64,000 nucleotides of DNA from Myxococcales bacterium (GTDB lineage Bacteria; Myxococcota; Polyangia; HGW-17; SLPX01), in NCBI GenBank assembly GCA_007131745.1, contig SLPX01000105.1, positions 42,033 to 106,032 of the forward strand. The letters are read 5' to 3'. A program made the position numbers and the translations under genes. Below are positions 18,422-27,144 of this stretch, in pieces (the first letter of the stretch is position 1; each line of letters starts with the position of its first letter). The notes under the pieces were generated by a model, which was not told the DNA's origin, did not search any database, and saw nothing but the letters and a program-made list of their open reading frames with translations.

Positions 18422-20921
18422 AAGGTTTTTTTTCGGCGTTTGTAGCCAAGACTTTTTTCATGCCTTCATACAGGTCTTCCTCTTCAAACGGTCTTTGAAT
18501 GTAGCCGTAGCCTTTTTCTCCGATGCTTGTCAGTCGTGCCATGCTTTTTGCGAATGTGCCGTAGAGCAGTATGGGAAGGGTTGAAAAGCGTGTCCTGAGT
18601 TCGTCTGCAAGCCTTATTCCGCTTTCGTCCGGAAGTGTGAGATTTGCAACGACCAACTCCCATGTTTTATCTGTCGCGGACCCTGTTTTCGCAGCGCTGA
18701 AGCGTTCGGCCAACTTGAATGCCTCGGTCGCGGATGAGGCTGATTCCACTTCACAACCCAAGTTTGCAAGTATTTCCACCGCCCGGCTTCGGCCATCCTC
18801 GTCTTGGTCCACCAGAAGCACTTTCAATCCTGTTGCCAACGACTCATTCTGCCCGCCGCCCGGTACACCCATTTCTTGTTGGGAGAATCCGGACATTCTT
18901 TTGTATGCTGGAAATAGAATGGTGAACGCTGCGCCCTTGCCCGGACTGCTTTCCACGTTGATCCATCCCTGGTGGTTTTTTACTATGCCGTACACGGTGG
19001 ACAAACCCAACCCCGTGCCTTTGCCTTGTTCCTTTGTCGTGAAAAACGGGTCAAACACCTGTTCTTTCACGTTCTCGGTCATTCCGTGGCCGTCATCTCG
19101 GACAGTGAATTCTACGTATTCGCCTGAGTCGCAATTCGGATATTCGACGCCTTCTTTTTCTCCGATGCTTATGTGTCTTGTCTTCACGTAAACATTTCCC
19201 CCGTCGTCTATAGCGTCTCCGGCATTGTGTACGAGGTTCAGGATAATTTGCTCCATCTGGCTTCTATCGGCTTTGATCATGCAGGGCTCATCCGCGGGAT
19301 CGATAAACAAACGCTTTTGCTCGCCCAGCATGCGCTTCATAAGATCGGACATGTCCACCACGATTTCGTTGAAGTCTGTCTTTTGGGCTTCCATGTCTTG
19401 GCTGCGGCTGAATGAAAGAAGTTGCTGTGTAAGGTTAGCTGCTCGTTCTGCCGAACCGTGGATTTCCTGTATGTGTTTTCGAAGGGGGTTGCTTTCTTCG
19501 GTGCGCTTTAGAAGCAATTCGGCGCATCCTATTATACCCGCCATGAGATTGTTGAAATCGTGGGCCACTCCCCCGGCAAGTCTGCCGATAGCGTCCAATC
19601 TGAGAGATCGACGCAAACGCTCTTCGCTTTCTTTGAGCGCTTCAGCCGCCTGTTTTCTTTCGGTGATATCCCTGGATACAACACAAAGAACGTTTTTTCC
19701 GCTGTAGGAAATCATGGATGCATTGACTTCCACATAGACGATTCGACCGTCCTTGCGGCGGTACTTGCGCTCTCCAAGGAAATATGACCTGGAATCCTGA
19801 ACCTTGCCGATATTTTTTTCAATGTCTTCGCGCGGATGATCCACAAAGTCATGTACCGATATTTCGGCCATTTCTTCTTTTCTGTAGCCGAGAAGCCTTC
19901 TGAGCGAAGCGTTGGCTTCGATAACGCTCATGTCTTGCGGATCCAGCAGGAAAATGCACTCAGCGCTCTGGTTCATGACCGCCTTATATTTTTCCTCGCT
20001 GTGTTTCAGTGATAAAAGAGTTTCCCTGTGTTCGGTGTTGTCGTGAAAAATGGCGAACGAGCCTGTGTAGTTTCCTTCCTTGTCCGTCCAAGGCGTGGCA
20101 GTGCATACGAGTGAACGGATTTCTCCCGTTGCACGGATGATTTCCACTTCGTAGGTGGATCTGGCGCCCTTTCGGCGTCGCGCGGTCTGCTCTTTGATGG
20201 CCTCGAAAGTTTCAGGGGCCATGAATTCTCGTAGGTTTCTGCCCAATAAGTTGCCGGGCTCCACTCCAAATATTTCATCCGCTATGGGATTGGTGAATGT
20301 GAAAGTTTCATTTTGATCCACTATCCCCAGTCCATCGCCCTGTCGTTCAATGAGGTTTCTGTATCTCTCTTCGCTTTCCATCAATGCTTGCCGGGCAAGC
20401 ACGGTTTCGGTGATGTCTTGTACACTGCCTTGGTAATATAGAAGATTGCCTTTTTCATCTCTTACTTCCGCACATGAATCCCTAACCCAGATAACGCTGT
20501 CGTCCCAACGCCGAAATCTGGTTTCAAAGTTGTTGACCACACCCTTACGGGCCACTATTTCATTGCACTTCTCTCTTTCGGCGGAGTCAAGGTAACAATC
20601 ACCTGCCATGGTGTTGAGGAAAGATTCTCTGTCGGGATACCCCAACATCTCCACCATAGTCAGATTGGCTTCCAGGATCTGTCCGTCTTTTGTGGTGCGG
20701 TAAAGCCCGACCGGGATGTCGTCAAGAAGAGCTTTTCGCCTCTCGCTTTCCTCCTGCGAAAGATCTCTGCCCACATTGGGAGCAAGTCCCGGACAAACAT
20801 TGGAACCGGATTGCTTCTTTTGATCAGGCTGACTGGGATCTTCAAGAAAGTCGGCAATTCTTTTCAGTGTGTCTTCAGATGTACTGATCGCTGTCTTGAG
20901 GATTTTGCGAATGAGCCTCAT
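18285..20921 (-). CDS. Hybrid sensor histidine kinase with three PAS domains and a degenerate receiver
   Basis: 878 residues without transmembrane segments, so probably a cytosolic sensor. Domains in order: a short lead, PAS at about 65-180 (VGLYRTTKDGQILEANLTMVEMLGYPD), PAS at about 185-300 (DGLGIVDQNETFTFTNPIADEIFG), PAS at about 305-425, HisKA at about 435-505 with the phospho-His in GGVAHDFNN, and HATPase_c at about 555-665 (NAGDAI, DDGHGM, GKGTGLGLSTVYGIV). A receiver-like domain follows at about 690-820. There the Asp that takes phosphate is replaced (VVANLTLPDESG where LxxLDLxMPD is expected), the acidic pair reads VDQDED, and the conserved Lys is Arg (IQRPFEEEDL). The final 40 residues are coded in the overlap with polA. 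The target is unknown. Confidence 0.93.
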   Translation of the reverse strand: MRLIRKILKTAISTSEDTLKRIADFLEDPSQPDQKKQSGSNVCPGLAPNVGRDLSQEESERRKALLDDIPVGLYRTTKDGQILEANLTMVEMLGYPDRESFLNTMAGDCYLDSAEREKCNEIVARKGVVNNFETRFRRWDDSVIWVRDSCAEVRDEKGNLLYYQGSVQDITETVLARQALMESEERYRNLIERQGDGLGIVDQNETFTFTNPIADEIFGVEPGNLLGRNLREFMAPETFEAIKEQTARRRKGARSTYEVEIIRATGEIRSLVCTATPWTDKEGNYTGSFAIFHDNTEHRETLLSLKHSEEKYKAVMNQSAECIFLLDPQDMSVIEANASLRRLLGYRKEEMAEISVHDFVDHPREDIEKNIGKVQDSRSYFLGERKYRRKDGRIVYVEVNASMISYSGKNVLCVVSRDITERKQAAEALKESEERLRRSLRLDAIGRLAGGVAHDFNNLMAGIIGCAELLLKRTEESNPLRKHIQEIHGSAERAANLTQQLLSFSRSQDMEAQKTDFNEIVVDMSDLMKRMLGEQKRLFIDPADEPCMIKADRSQMEQIILNLVHNAGDAIDDGGNVYVKTRHISIGEKEGVEYPNCDSGEYVEFTVRDDGHGMTENVKEQVFDPFFTTKEQGKGTGLGLSTVYGIVKNHQGWINVESSPGKGAAFTILFPAYKRMSGFSQQEMGVPGGGQNESLATGLKVLLVDQDEDGRSRAVEILANLGCEVESASSATEAFKLAERFSAAKTGSATDKTWELVVANLTLPDESGIRLADELRTRFSTLPILLYGTFAKSMARLTSIGEKGYGYIQRPFEEEDLYEGMKKVLATNAEKKPFSERHSSFSQFRDQLSEERRVHEPTPSPNGPHVQGLPPDFRPLRK

Positions 20922-21249
20922 GGATCGTTGTCTTTTGCTCGCGCGCTGATGCTGGTTGCAGATTCGTTGGAAATCCGGTTTCTTCTTTCGCCTATTGTTC
21001 TCAACATAAAAGATTTTTATATTCGGGCGCAGGGCCTATCTTCAGCTATCATCAAAGGGGGGCTTTGCGCAAGGAAAGAAGCGGTCTTTTTGACAAAGCG
21101 AAACATTGAAAGAAAAAACCGATTGGGTTTTGTGGGGAGGTTCGTGGACAAGAAACCAGAATTTGGTCTTTGGAGCTTGACTGGATCCATGATGGAAAAG
21201 TATCGTTGAATGGAGTGAAAAATAATCTTTAGAAAAGGCAGCCAGGAAA
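20922..21249. other. Intergenic region between divergent kinase and surface-protein genes
   Basis: About 330 bp that should hold the promoters of both neighbours. I see no convincing -35/-10 pair, RNA gene or repeat. Short open frames on both strands have no ribosome site and no recognisable product. Confidence 0.5.
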
Positions 21250-23796
21250 ATGATCGGCAAAATATGGTTAAAAGGTTTGATTTTTTTATGGCTGGTCTTC
21301 TGTAGACCGGTTGTTGCTCAGGCCTGGAGCGTTACCGACATGGAAATACGTGTCTCGGGACACGTTGTCGTTTATGAATTCAGGGTCTGCAACACCGAAG
21401 ACGGCCCGAGTTCCGTTTACGTTGATCTTTTTTTTAATTCCGAATCTCAACCAGCCGGGGGAGCGGGGAACAGGAGATGGTTCGAAACCATCAGCAGTGG
21501 AAATTGCCGGAATTTCCAGCACTTGCGCGACCCGGTGGCAAACGGCCATTACAAGGCTTGGGTCCAAGTCAGCACTCGTCCGGGTAATGAGCAGTTGTTC
21601 GTTCATGGACCCGAAAACTACCGTGTCGGGCCGGATCTTTACGTTCAGTGGGCTGGTTACAAGATTGACGGGGCTTCGATAAAATACATGGCACGGGTGT
21701 GCAACATTGGAACCGATACGGCAAGAAACTTCAGGGTGGGTTTTTATTACGACCTATCACCTTCGGAGTATCCAAACGGGCCTCCCGACGGAGTTTATTC
21801 CGACAAGTTCAAGTCGATTGAAAAACTCGGTCACGACTATTGGTGGTGGTGGCGATGGGAAAGGATTCCCAGGCCGGTATGCAAGGATGTGGAACTTGAC
21901 AGACACAATACTCCGAACGGAGTTTACTGGTCCTGGGTAAAAGTGGATTCAGGCCAGTTCGTGGCCGAATCGAACGAGGACAACAATGTATGGGGACCTA
22001 TGTTCATTTACATGGCGAATCCGGACCTTGAGGTTGTCGAGTTCAACGCGACCATGAGGGCGAATCCTCCTCACACGGTAACGTACTATATCAAGGCTCG
22101 CAACAAGGGGGCCGCGAACGCGAGGGTGTTTTGGATCGATCTCTATTACGACCGGAAACCGGTAGACGCTCCCCAGATGGGTGAACCCGGTGATCGCCAG
22201 ATCAGGGTCGACAATCTCGGCGTCGGAGAGGTGATCGAAAAGTGGGTCACATGGATTCCACCCATGACGGATGAAAACAAGAGGTGCGCGAACTATGACT
22301 ACGACTGCGCGCGCGAGGAATGCGCGCTGAACTCGGATTGCCTCTGTGATCCCGGAGACACTCCGTGTTTGACTCCGTACTGGAAGTTTGATTCCTGGGT
22401 TCAGTTGGACGCGGATGAGTTTGTCACCGATCCCGATAGATCGAATAATCTGGAAGGGCCTGAGGAACTGGTTTATCCTGTCGGCTACGACGAACTCCCC
22501 CCAGGATGCGTGGACAAAGACGGAGACGGATTCGGGGTCGGAAGGGATTGCGAAGGGCCGCAAGATTGCGATGACAACGATCCGAATACTTATCCGGGCG
22601 CGCCTGAGTTGTGCAACGGCAAGGACAACAACTGCAACGGCATAATAGACAGTTGTTGTCCAGGAACATATTGTTGTGATGAAGACGGCGATGGATACGG
22701 AGTGGGTATAGGATGCCCCGGGCCGCAGGATCCCGACGACAACGACCCGAATGTACCCGATGAATGGTGGCCTGCCTGGTGGGATGGACCGTGCAGGGAT
22801 TATGACGGTGACGGCTATTGTGCGGGCGTAGGTCCGAACGGTGAGGATTGCGGCGTATCCGATCCGGCCTTGTGTCCGAACGGGGGCGGCGATTGCAATG
22901 ATTACGATCCCGAGATTTATCCAGGCGCGCCGCAGGTATGTGATGGCAAGGACAACAACTGCAGCGGCACGATCGACGATATAACCGCCGGCGATGAGCC
23001 GTGTCCAAAGCCGAACTGTGTCATGTCCTGCGCACAGATGGATTGCATAGAAGAAATTTGCCCTCATGCTCAACCTTCCTGCCTGTATGAATGCGGGACG
23101 CGGAACACTTCCTGTGTCGAACAATGCAATGTTGTAAATTGCGTGGATCACGACGGCGACGGATTCGGCGTCGGCCCTGACTGTGTCTGGGAGGATTGTG
23201 ACGACACCGATGCAGAGATATACCCGGGCGCGCCCAAGAAGTGTGATGGAAAAGACAATGATTGCACCGGGACCATAGATGACGGAACTCCGGGCAATCT
23301 TTGCCCCCAGCCTGAATGTGTAAGAGACTGTGCGGCAGGACTCTCCTGCGAGGCTCCTTGCGGAGGAGACGAGCTTTGCCTCTATAATTGCGGTGCTACC
23401 AACACGGCTTGCGTGGAAGGGTGTGACCCGGTAAATTGCGTGGATCATGACGGCGACGGCTGGGGGGTCGGGCCGGACTGCGTGATCGAGGATCCGGATG
23501 ACAATAATAGGGGCGTGCATCCGGGGGCCGCGGAGATCTGCGGAGACGGATTCGACCAAAATGGGAGCGGAATACCGGACGAGGGGTGTCTCCTTTGCAT
23601 TGATCTCAACGGGGATGGATACGGTGTTGGTCCCAATTGTCACGATCCATACGGGAGAAAGGCGCTGGGAACCACAGTAACGGAGAGCAGCGGATGTGCT
23701 GCTGCGGCCTCCCGAAAAAACCGTGATATCGCAGTGACGCTCCTTTTCTCCTTGTTAGCTCTCGCGGGACTTGCTTTGCGCAGGCGAAAAGTATAG
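21250..23796 (+). CDS. Large surface protein with CARDB-like domains, metal-binding-type repeats and a MYXO-CTERM-like tail
   Basis: 848 residues. A signal peptide (LIFLWLVFCRPVVAQA) is followed by three CARDB/APHP-like beta-sandwich units (about 30-400; each has the pattern VRVCNIGTDTARNFRVGFYYD...SNEDNNVWGP). Residues about 420-800 contain six DxDGDGxGVGxDC...DCDDxDPxxYPGAPxxCDGKDNNCNG repeats, some interrupted by Cys-rich inserts. The end is SSGCAAAAS, then a hydrophobic helix (VTLLFSLLALAGLAL) and RRRKV. That is the Cys-helix-Arg layout of MYXO-CTERM, the signal cleaved by myxosortase and then lipidated for the cell surface in myxobacteria. No myxosortase gene is in the window. A structural or adhesive role on the surface is inferred. 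Confidence 0.87.
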   Translation: MIGKIWLKGLIFLWLVFCRPVVAQAWSVTDMEIRVSGHVVVYEFRVCNTEDGPSSVYVDLFFNSESQPAGGAGNRRWFETISSGNCRNFQHLRDPVANGHYKAWVQVSTRPGNEQLFVHGPENYRVGPDLYVQWAGYKIDGASIKYMARVCNIGTDTARNFRVGFYYDLSPSEYPNGPPDGVYSDKFKSIEKLGHDYWWWWRWERIPRPVCKDVELDRHNTPNGVYWSWVKVDSGQFVAESNEDNNVWGPMFIYMANPDLEVVEFNATMRANPPHTVTYYIKARNKGAANARVFWIDLYYDRKPVDAPQMGEPGDRQIRVDNLGVGEVIEKWVTWIPPMTDENKRCANYDYDCAREECALNSDCLCDPGDTPCLTPYWKFDSWVQLDADEFVTDPDRSNNLEGPEELVYPVGYDELPPGCVDKDGDGFGVGRDCEGPQDCDDNDPNTYPGAPELCNGKDNNCNGIIDSCCPGTYCCDEDGDGYGVGIGCPGPQDPDDNDPNVPDEWWPAWWDGPCRDYDGDGYCAGVGPNGEDCGVSDPALCPNGGGDCNDYDPEIYPGAPQVCDGKDNNCSGTIDDITAGDEPCPKPNCVMSCAQMDCIEEICPHAQPSCLYECGTRNTSCVEQCNVVNCVDHDGDGFGVGPDCVWEDCDDTDAEIYPGAPKKCDGKDNDCTGTIDDGTPGNLCPQPECVRDCAAGLSCEAPCGGDELCLYNCGATNTACVEGCDPVNCVDHDGDGWGVGPDCVIEDPDDNNRGVHPGAAEICGDGFDQNGSGIPDEGCLLCIDLNGDGYGVGPNCHDPYGRKALGTTVTESSGCAAAASRKNRDIAVTLLFSLLALAGLALRRRKV

Positions 23797-23933
23797 TTTT
23801 CCATTCCATAATGCGTTTCAGGGACATGTTGCCGTGGCATATCTCTGGGGCGATTTCTTGAAAAACCTGTTTTATGCGCTTGCCGGATTTCCTTGCGGGG
23901 ATTTTTCGTTCGGCAGGTGGTGGGAGTCAAAAC

Positions 23934-24443
23934 ATGAATGTCCGCTTATGTGTATCGGCTGCAATGGCCTTGTCCCTGGTAGTGTCAACACCCGTTTTTT
24001 CGGGTTGCAGAAAAGGCCCCGAGGTGCCGGATTTTGAACTTCCCGCGCTCGAGGGGGGAGATTGCAAGCTTTCCCAGGAAAAAGGAAAAGTCGTTGTGTT
24101 GTCATTTTGGAGTTTCGGATGCCCGTATTGCAGGGAGCAGATAGAAGAATTCCGTGAGCTGATCAAGATGGTCGACATGAACAAGGTTGCAATCGTCGCG
24201 GTTCACACACGGGGTGGCGTGGAAGCGGCCGAAAGACTTCGCATGTTCGAGGGAAACCCCGAGATCCAGATCTGCCTCGACGATGGAACCGTTGCCAAGA
24301 AGTACAACGAACTGGAAGAGCAATACCGCGGCAGAGGAGTTCCACACAATTTGATACTCGACAAAAAAGGCCGGATCAGAAAAGTAAGGCGGGGGCGCAC
24401 GAAGGCAGCGGACTTGAAAAAAGACATAGAAAGTCTGCTTTGA
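23934..24443 (+). CDS. TlpA/ResA-like thioredoxin-fold lipoprotein
   Basis: 169 residues from the ATG at 23934 (GGGAG 7 nt upstream); starting at 23874 would put an unrelated leader before the signal. A lipoprotein signal (SLVVSTPVFSGC) leads into a redoxin domain: VPDFELPALEGGDCKLSQ, VVVLSFWSFGCPYC with the CPYC redox pair, and RGVPHNLILDKKGRI with the cis-Pro loop (GVP). Such proteins pass electrons to periplasmic partners, for example in cytochrome c maturation or disulphide reduction. No cytochrome gene lies nearby, so the partner is unknown. It converges with the beta-barrel gene 12 nt away. Confidence 0.9.
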   Translation: MNVRLCVSAAMALSLVVSTPVFSGCRKGPEVPDFELPALEGGDCKLSQEKGKVVVLSFWSFGCPYCREQIEEFRELIKMVDMNKVAIVAVHTRGGVEAAERLRMFEGNPEIQICLDDGTVAKKYNELEEQYRGRGVPHNLILDKKGRIRKVRRGRTKAADLKKDIESLL

Positions 24444-24455
24444 GATTGCTCCTGA

Positions 24456-25094
24456 TCAGAAGATGAACTCCATGCCTACGCCTGTGTCGAAAGCCGTGTA
24501 ACCTGCCCAGCGCCAGTTTCTATCTTCCAGGTACGAAAACCCAAGGCTCAAGTTTGATTCCACGCCCACGCTCACATTTGGGGTGAAAAAGTATTTGAAA
24601 CCTCCTCCGCCCCGGCCGCCCATGGCGAACCCCCATTGATGGGGCCAGGAAAGCACCGCGAGCATACCCCCTGCCTTTGCATAAAACATGAATGGAATTT
24701 CGAACGGAAAAAACTTCCATTTTACGCCGCCCACGAATTCTCCGGAGGAACCGCTGTAATACCTGCTATCGTAACCTCTGCAAACAAGCCGGTCGCGATC
24801 ATCCACATAGCAGCGCTCTCCGTATCCCCATCTTCTCCCAAAAGTCAGGTTGAATTGAAAATTCAACCAAAGGTCGGACGTGAGCTTTCTTCCATAGTCG
24901 AAAAACATCTTGAATCCGCCAGGCGCCCACCCCCAAATATGAGCCTGTCCTCCGATGTGAAATGAGATCTCATTGACCCCATCGCTTACCGCCGGATGTC
25001 CGCCGGCTTTCTTTTGAGCCATGCAGGAAGCGGCATGGATCAACATGCAACCTGCTAAAACCATCGAAATGAAAAGAATGCTTGGTTTCTTCAT
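24456..25094 (-). CDS. Outer-membrane beta-barrel-like protein
   Basis: 212 residues from the ATG at 25094, which follows AAGGAGG; an upstream ATG at 25142 would place that ribosome site inside the coding region. After the signal peptide the mature part is rich in alternating aromatic and small residues (FHIGGQAHIWGWAPGGFKMFF, LWLNFQFNLTFG), has a Tyr/Ser-rich loop with two Cys, and ends in GMEFIF. A terminal Phe is the usual signal for the outer-membrane assembly machinery. It is probably a small porin-like or structural barrel. No specific family recognised. Confidence 0.75.
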   Translation of the reverse strand: MKKPSILFISMVLAGCMLIHAASCMAQKKAGGHPAVSDGVNEISFHIGGQAHIWGWAPGGFKMFFDYGRKLTSDLWLNFQFNLTFGRRWGYGERCYVDDRDRLVCRGYDSRYYSGSSGEFVGGVKWKFFPFEIPFMFYAKAGGMLAVLSWPHQWGFAMGGRGGGGFKYFFTPNVSVGVESNLSLGFSYLEDRNWRWAGYTAFDTGVGMEFIF

Positions 25095-25218
25095 GATGGC
25101 TTGATCCTCCTTGTTAAGGTTCTGAACTATATTTACGTTCATGAAATTTTTTGATCTAGCGTTTTGCTATACTGCTTTAGAAAACACTTAGTGACAAAAA
25201 TATTTTTGATTTTCTGAA

Positions 25219-26520
25219 TTACGAATCATCCCAGTCGCCCCAACCCTTTTCCGGAAGAGATTTTTCCAGTTCATCGAGCGGGTCCACGCCCGTTTCCGCC
25301 CGGTAGCTGGGAATTCTTTGTTCGTATGGATCTTCCATGTTGCCTTCTATTCCATCCAATCCTTCCGGTTCGCTTGGAACCCTACGAGGACGAGTTTCTT
25401 CCGGCAATTCATCCTTCACGCCCGGTTCGTCGTCTTCGCCCGGTTCGTCGTCTCCGCCCGGTTTGTCGTCTCCACCCGGTTCGTCGTCTCCGCCCGGTTC
25501 GTCGTCTTCGCTTGGTTCGTTGTCTTCGCCCGGTTCGTCGTCTCCGCCCGGTTCATCTTTTTCCAACTCTTTCTTTCTTGCTCTTGATCGGGACACGAAA
25601 AACGCCACAAGAATACTGAAAACATACATGAGCAGCATGGGACCCGCCATGAGCCCTTGGGTGATGATATCCGGAGGTGTCAAGACTGCGCCGATCAGAA
25701 ATGCAACCACCACGAAATAACGAAAGAATCTGATCAGGTGTCTGTGTGTGACAAGGCCTATGCGGGCCAGGAAATAGATGAACAGGGGCATCTCGAAGAT
25801 CAAGCCGAAAGCCAGCAGGAGTTTCATGACCAAGCTGACATAATCCTTCATCATTATAGTGGCTTGCAGAGCTGCAACCGGGAAATCCAGCTTTGTGGGA
25901 TCCACCTCGGTACCCAGCCATTCCGCAATGCATTGAATCAGGCTGAAGTTAGCCGGCTGATTGTAAGCGTATTCCAGCAAAAAAGTGAAACCCAGGGGCA
26001 AAACGATGAAATAGCCGAAAGCTATACCACCGAAGAAAAAAACTGCCGATGATGCCACAAAAGGCAGGACCAGCTTTTTTTCCTTTTTGTACAATCCCGG
26101 AGATACGAAGGCCCACAAATGATAAAAAATAATGGGAGCCGCAAGTGCAATTCCTCCAATCAGCGCGATTGTGATGTATGTGAAAAAAGGCTCGGTCGGG
26201 CTCGAAAAATGAAGGCGCTCTTCTCCCTGGAACGCAATTACAAGCGGTCTGGTCAGTAGATTGAAAATGGGTTCGGAAACAAAATACGCAGCCAGAAAAC
26301 CCCCTACAATAGCAATTAAGCACCACTTGAATCTGTTGGCCAATTCCTGGAGATGATCCATGAAAGGCGCGTGCTTTTCGTTTTCAGGTTCTGAACCGCT
26401 GGATGATTCAAGTTTCCGGTTCTTGCTTTCGGGTGAGCCGGTTTCGCGGGAATTCACTTCGCCCCGTTCGCGGGAAGCTTTTTTGATGTCGGATGATTTT
26501 TTCCCGAATGGCATCTTCAA
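25219..26520 (-). CDS. tatC: Sec-independent protein translocase TatC with an acidic repeat tail
   Basis: TatC is the receptor of the twin-arginine pathway, which exports folded proteins across the inner membrane. The core (residues about 50-300) shows MDHLQELANRFK, FSSPTEPFFTYITIALIGG, the six expected hydrophobic helices and GAVLTPPDIITQ. Two parts are unusual: a charged N-terminal extension of about 50 residues, and a cytoplasmic tail of about 125 residues made of eight six-residue units of the DDEPGG/EDDEPG type followed by an acidic end. At 433 residues it is far longer than the usual 250. It overlaps tatB by 4 bp (ATGA), so the two are translated together. Confidence 0.96.
   Translation of the reverse strand: MKMPFGKKSSDIKKASRERGEVNSRETGSPESKNRKLESSSGSEPENEKHAPFMDHLQELANRFKWCLIAIVGGFLAAYFVSEPIFNLLTRPLVIAFQGEERLHFSSPTEPFFTYITIALIGGIALAAPIIFYHLWAFVSPGLYKKEKKLVLPFVASSAVFFFGGIAFGYFIVLPLGFTFLLEYAYNQPANFSLIQCIAEWLGTEVDPTKLDFPVAALQATIMMKDYVSLVMKLLLAFGLIFEMPLFIYFLARIGLVTHRHLIRFFRYFVVVAFLIGAVLTPPDIITQGLMAGPMLLMYVFSILVAFFVSRSRARKKELEKDEPGGDDEPGEDNEPSEDDEPGGDDEPGGDDKPGGDDEPGEDDEPGVKDELPEETRPRRVPSEPEGLDGIEGNMEDPYEQRIPSYRAETGVDPLDELEKSLPEKGWGDWDDS
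25418..25566. repeat. 18-bp tandem repeat coding the TatC acidic tail
   Basis: About eight head-to-tail copies of an 18-bp unit (CGCCCGGTTCGTCGTCTC and variants). Each codes for D-D-E-P-G-G or a near form on the minus strand. The strong likeness between copies suggests the number can change by slippage without shifting the frame. Confidence 0.85.
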
Positions 26521-27122
26521 TCCGTTTTTCCCGGTTTGATCATAATACGTTTCCCCGATGCAGGGGTTTGCTTTGTGTTCGGCTTTTCTGCTACCGCAGA
26601 GAGTGTTTCATCCGTTCCTGTTTCAACCCTGGATTCGGAATCTGAAAGCATGTCCTCCTTAAGCATTACCTCCTTTGTTTCCATCTGTTTTTCCAATGGT
26701 TCTTTTGTTTCCGCCTGTTTTCTTTCAACCTGCCGTTTTCCGTTTTCCTGACGCCGGGTTTGTCCGGGCTTGATCTGTTTTCGTCCCGTTGTTCGTCCGG
26801 AAGCGGGTTCTTTTACCTGGGGTTTTCTTTGTCCTTTTTTGCGGACCTTTTTTTGCGGACCTTTGGGAAGATCCACCGGTTTCATCTCTTTTCCAAGGTC
26901 GGCATCTTCAAACAGCTTTTCCGGAGATAAGTTTCTGACTTCTTTTATAAAGTCGAGTTCTTCATCCAGGTCTACCTCCTTTTTCATTTCATCCACGGAA
27001 CGTCGCAGCTTGGCAAGCGCCTGTGCCAATGTCTTAGCTACTTCAGGCAGTTTTTTCGGGCCTACAAGCACGAAAAGTAGGAGAGCCGCCAGCATCAGCT
27101 CCCACATGGAAATTCCGAACAT
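26517..27122 (-). CDS. tatB: Sec-independent protein translocase TatB
   Basis: 201 residues; ATG at 27122 with GAGAGG upstream. The N-terminus MFGISMWELMLAALLLFVLVGPKKLPEVAKTL is the single TatA/B helix and amphipathic helix. The Glu within the membrane helix (WEL) and the GPKKLPE hinge favour TatB over TatA. The remaining 130 residues are Lys/Glu-rich and low in complexity (repeats of KQ-E-T-K type), longer than in most TatB. TatB forms the substrate receptor with TatC, whose gene overlaps. No separate tatA is in the window, so it must lie elsewhere or this protein serves both roles. The MCP gene ends 22 nt upstream. Confidence 0.92.
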   Translation of the reverse strand: MFGISMWELMLAALLLFVLVGPKKLPEVAKTLAQALAKLRRSVDEMKKEVDLDEELDFIKEVRNLSPEKLFEDADLGKEMKPVDLPKGPQKKVRKKGQRKPQVKEPASGRTTGRKQIKPGQTRRQENGKRQVERKQAETKEPLEKQMETKEVMLKEDMLSDSESRVETGTDETLSAVAEKPNTKQTPASGKRIMIKPGKTD

Positions 27123-27144
27123 TCAAAGCCTCTCGGGACATTTC

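Noticed and set aside
21949..23643. 564-codon minus-strand open frame
   Set aside because: Antisense to the large surface protein. The product is a Val/Ile-rich periodic sequence with no fold and no ribosome site.
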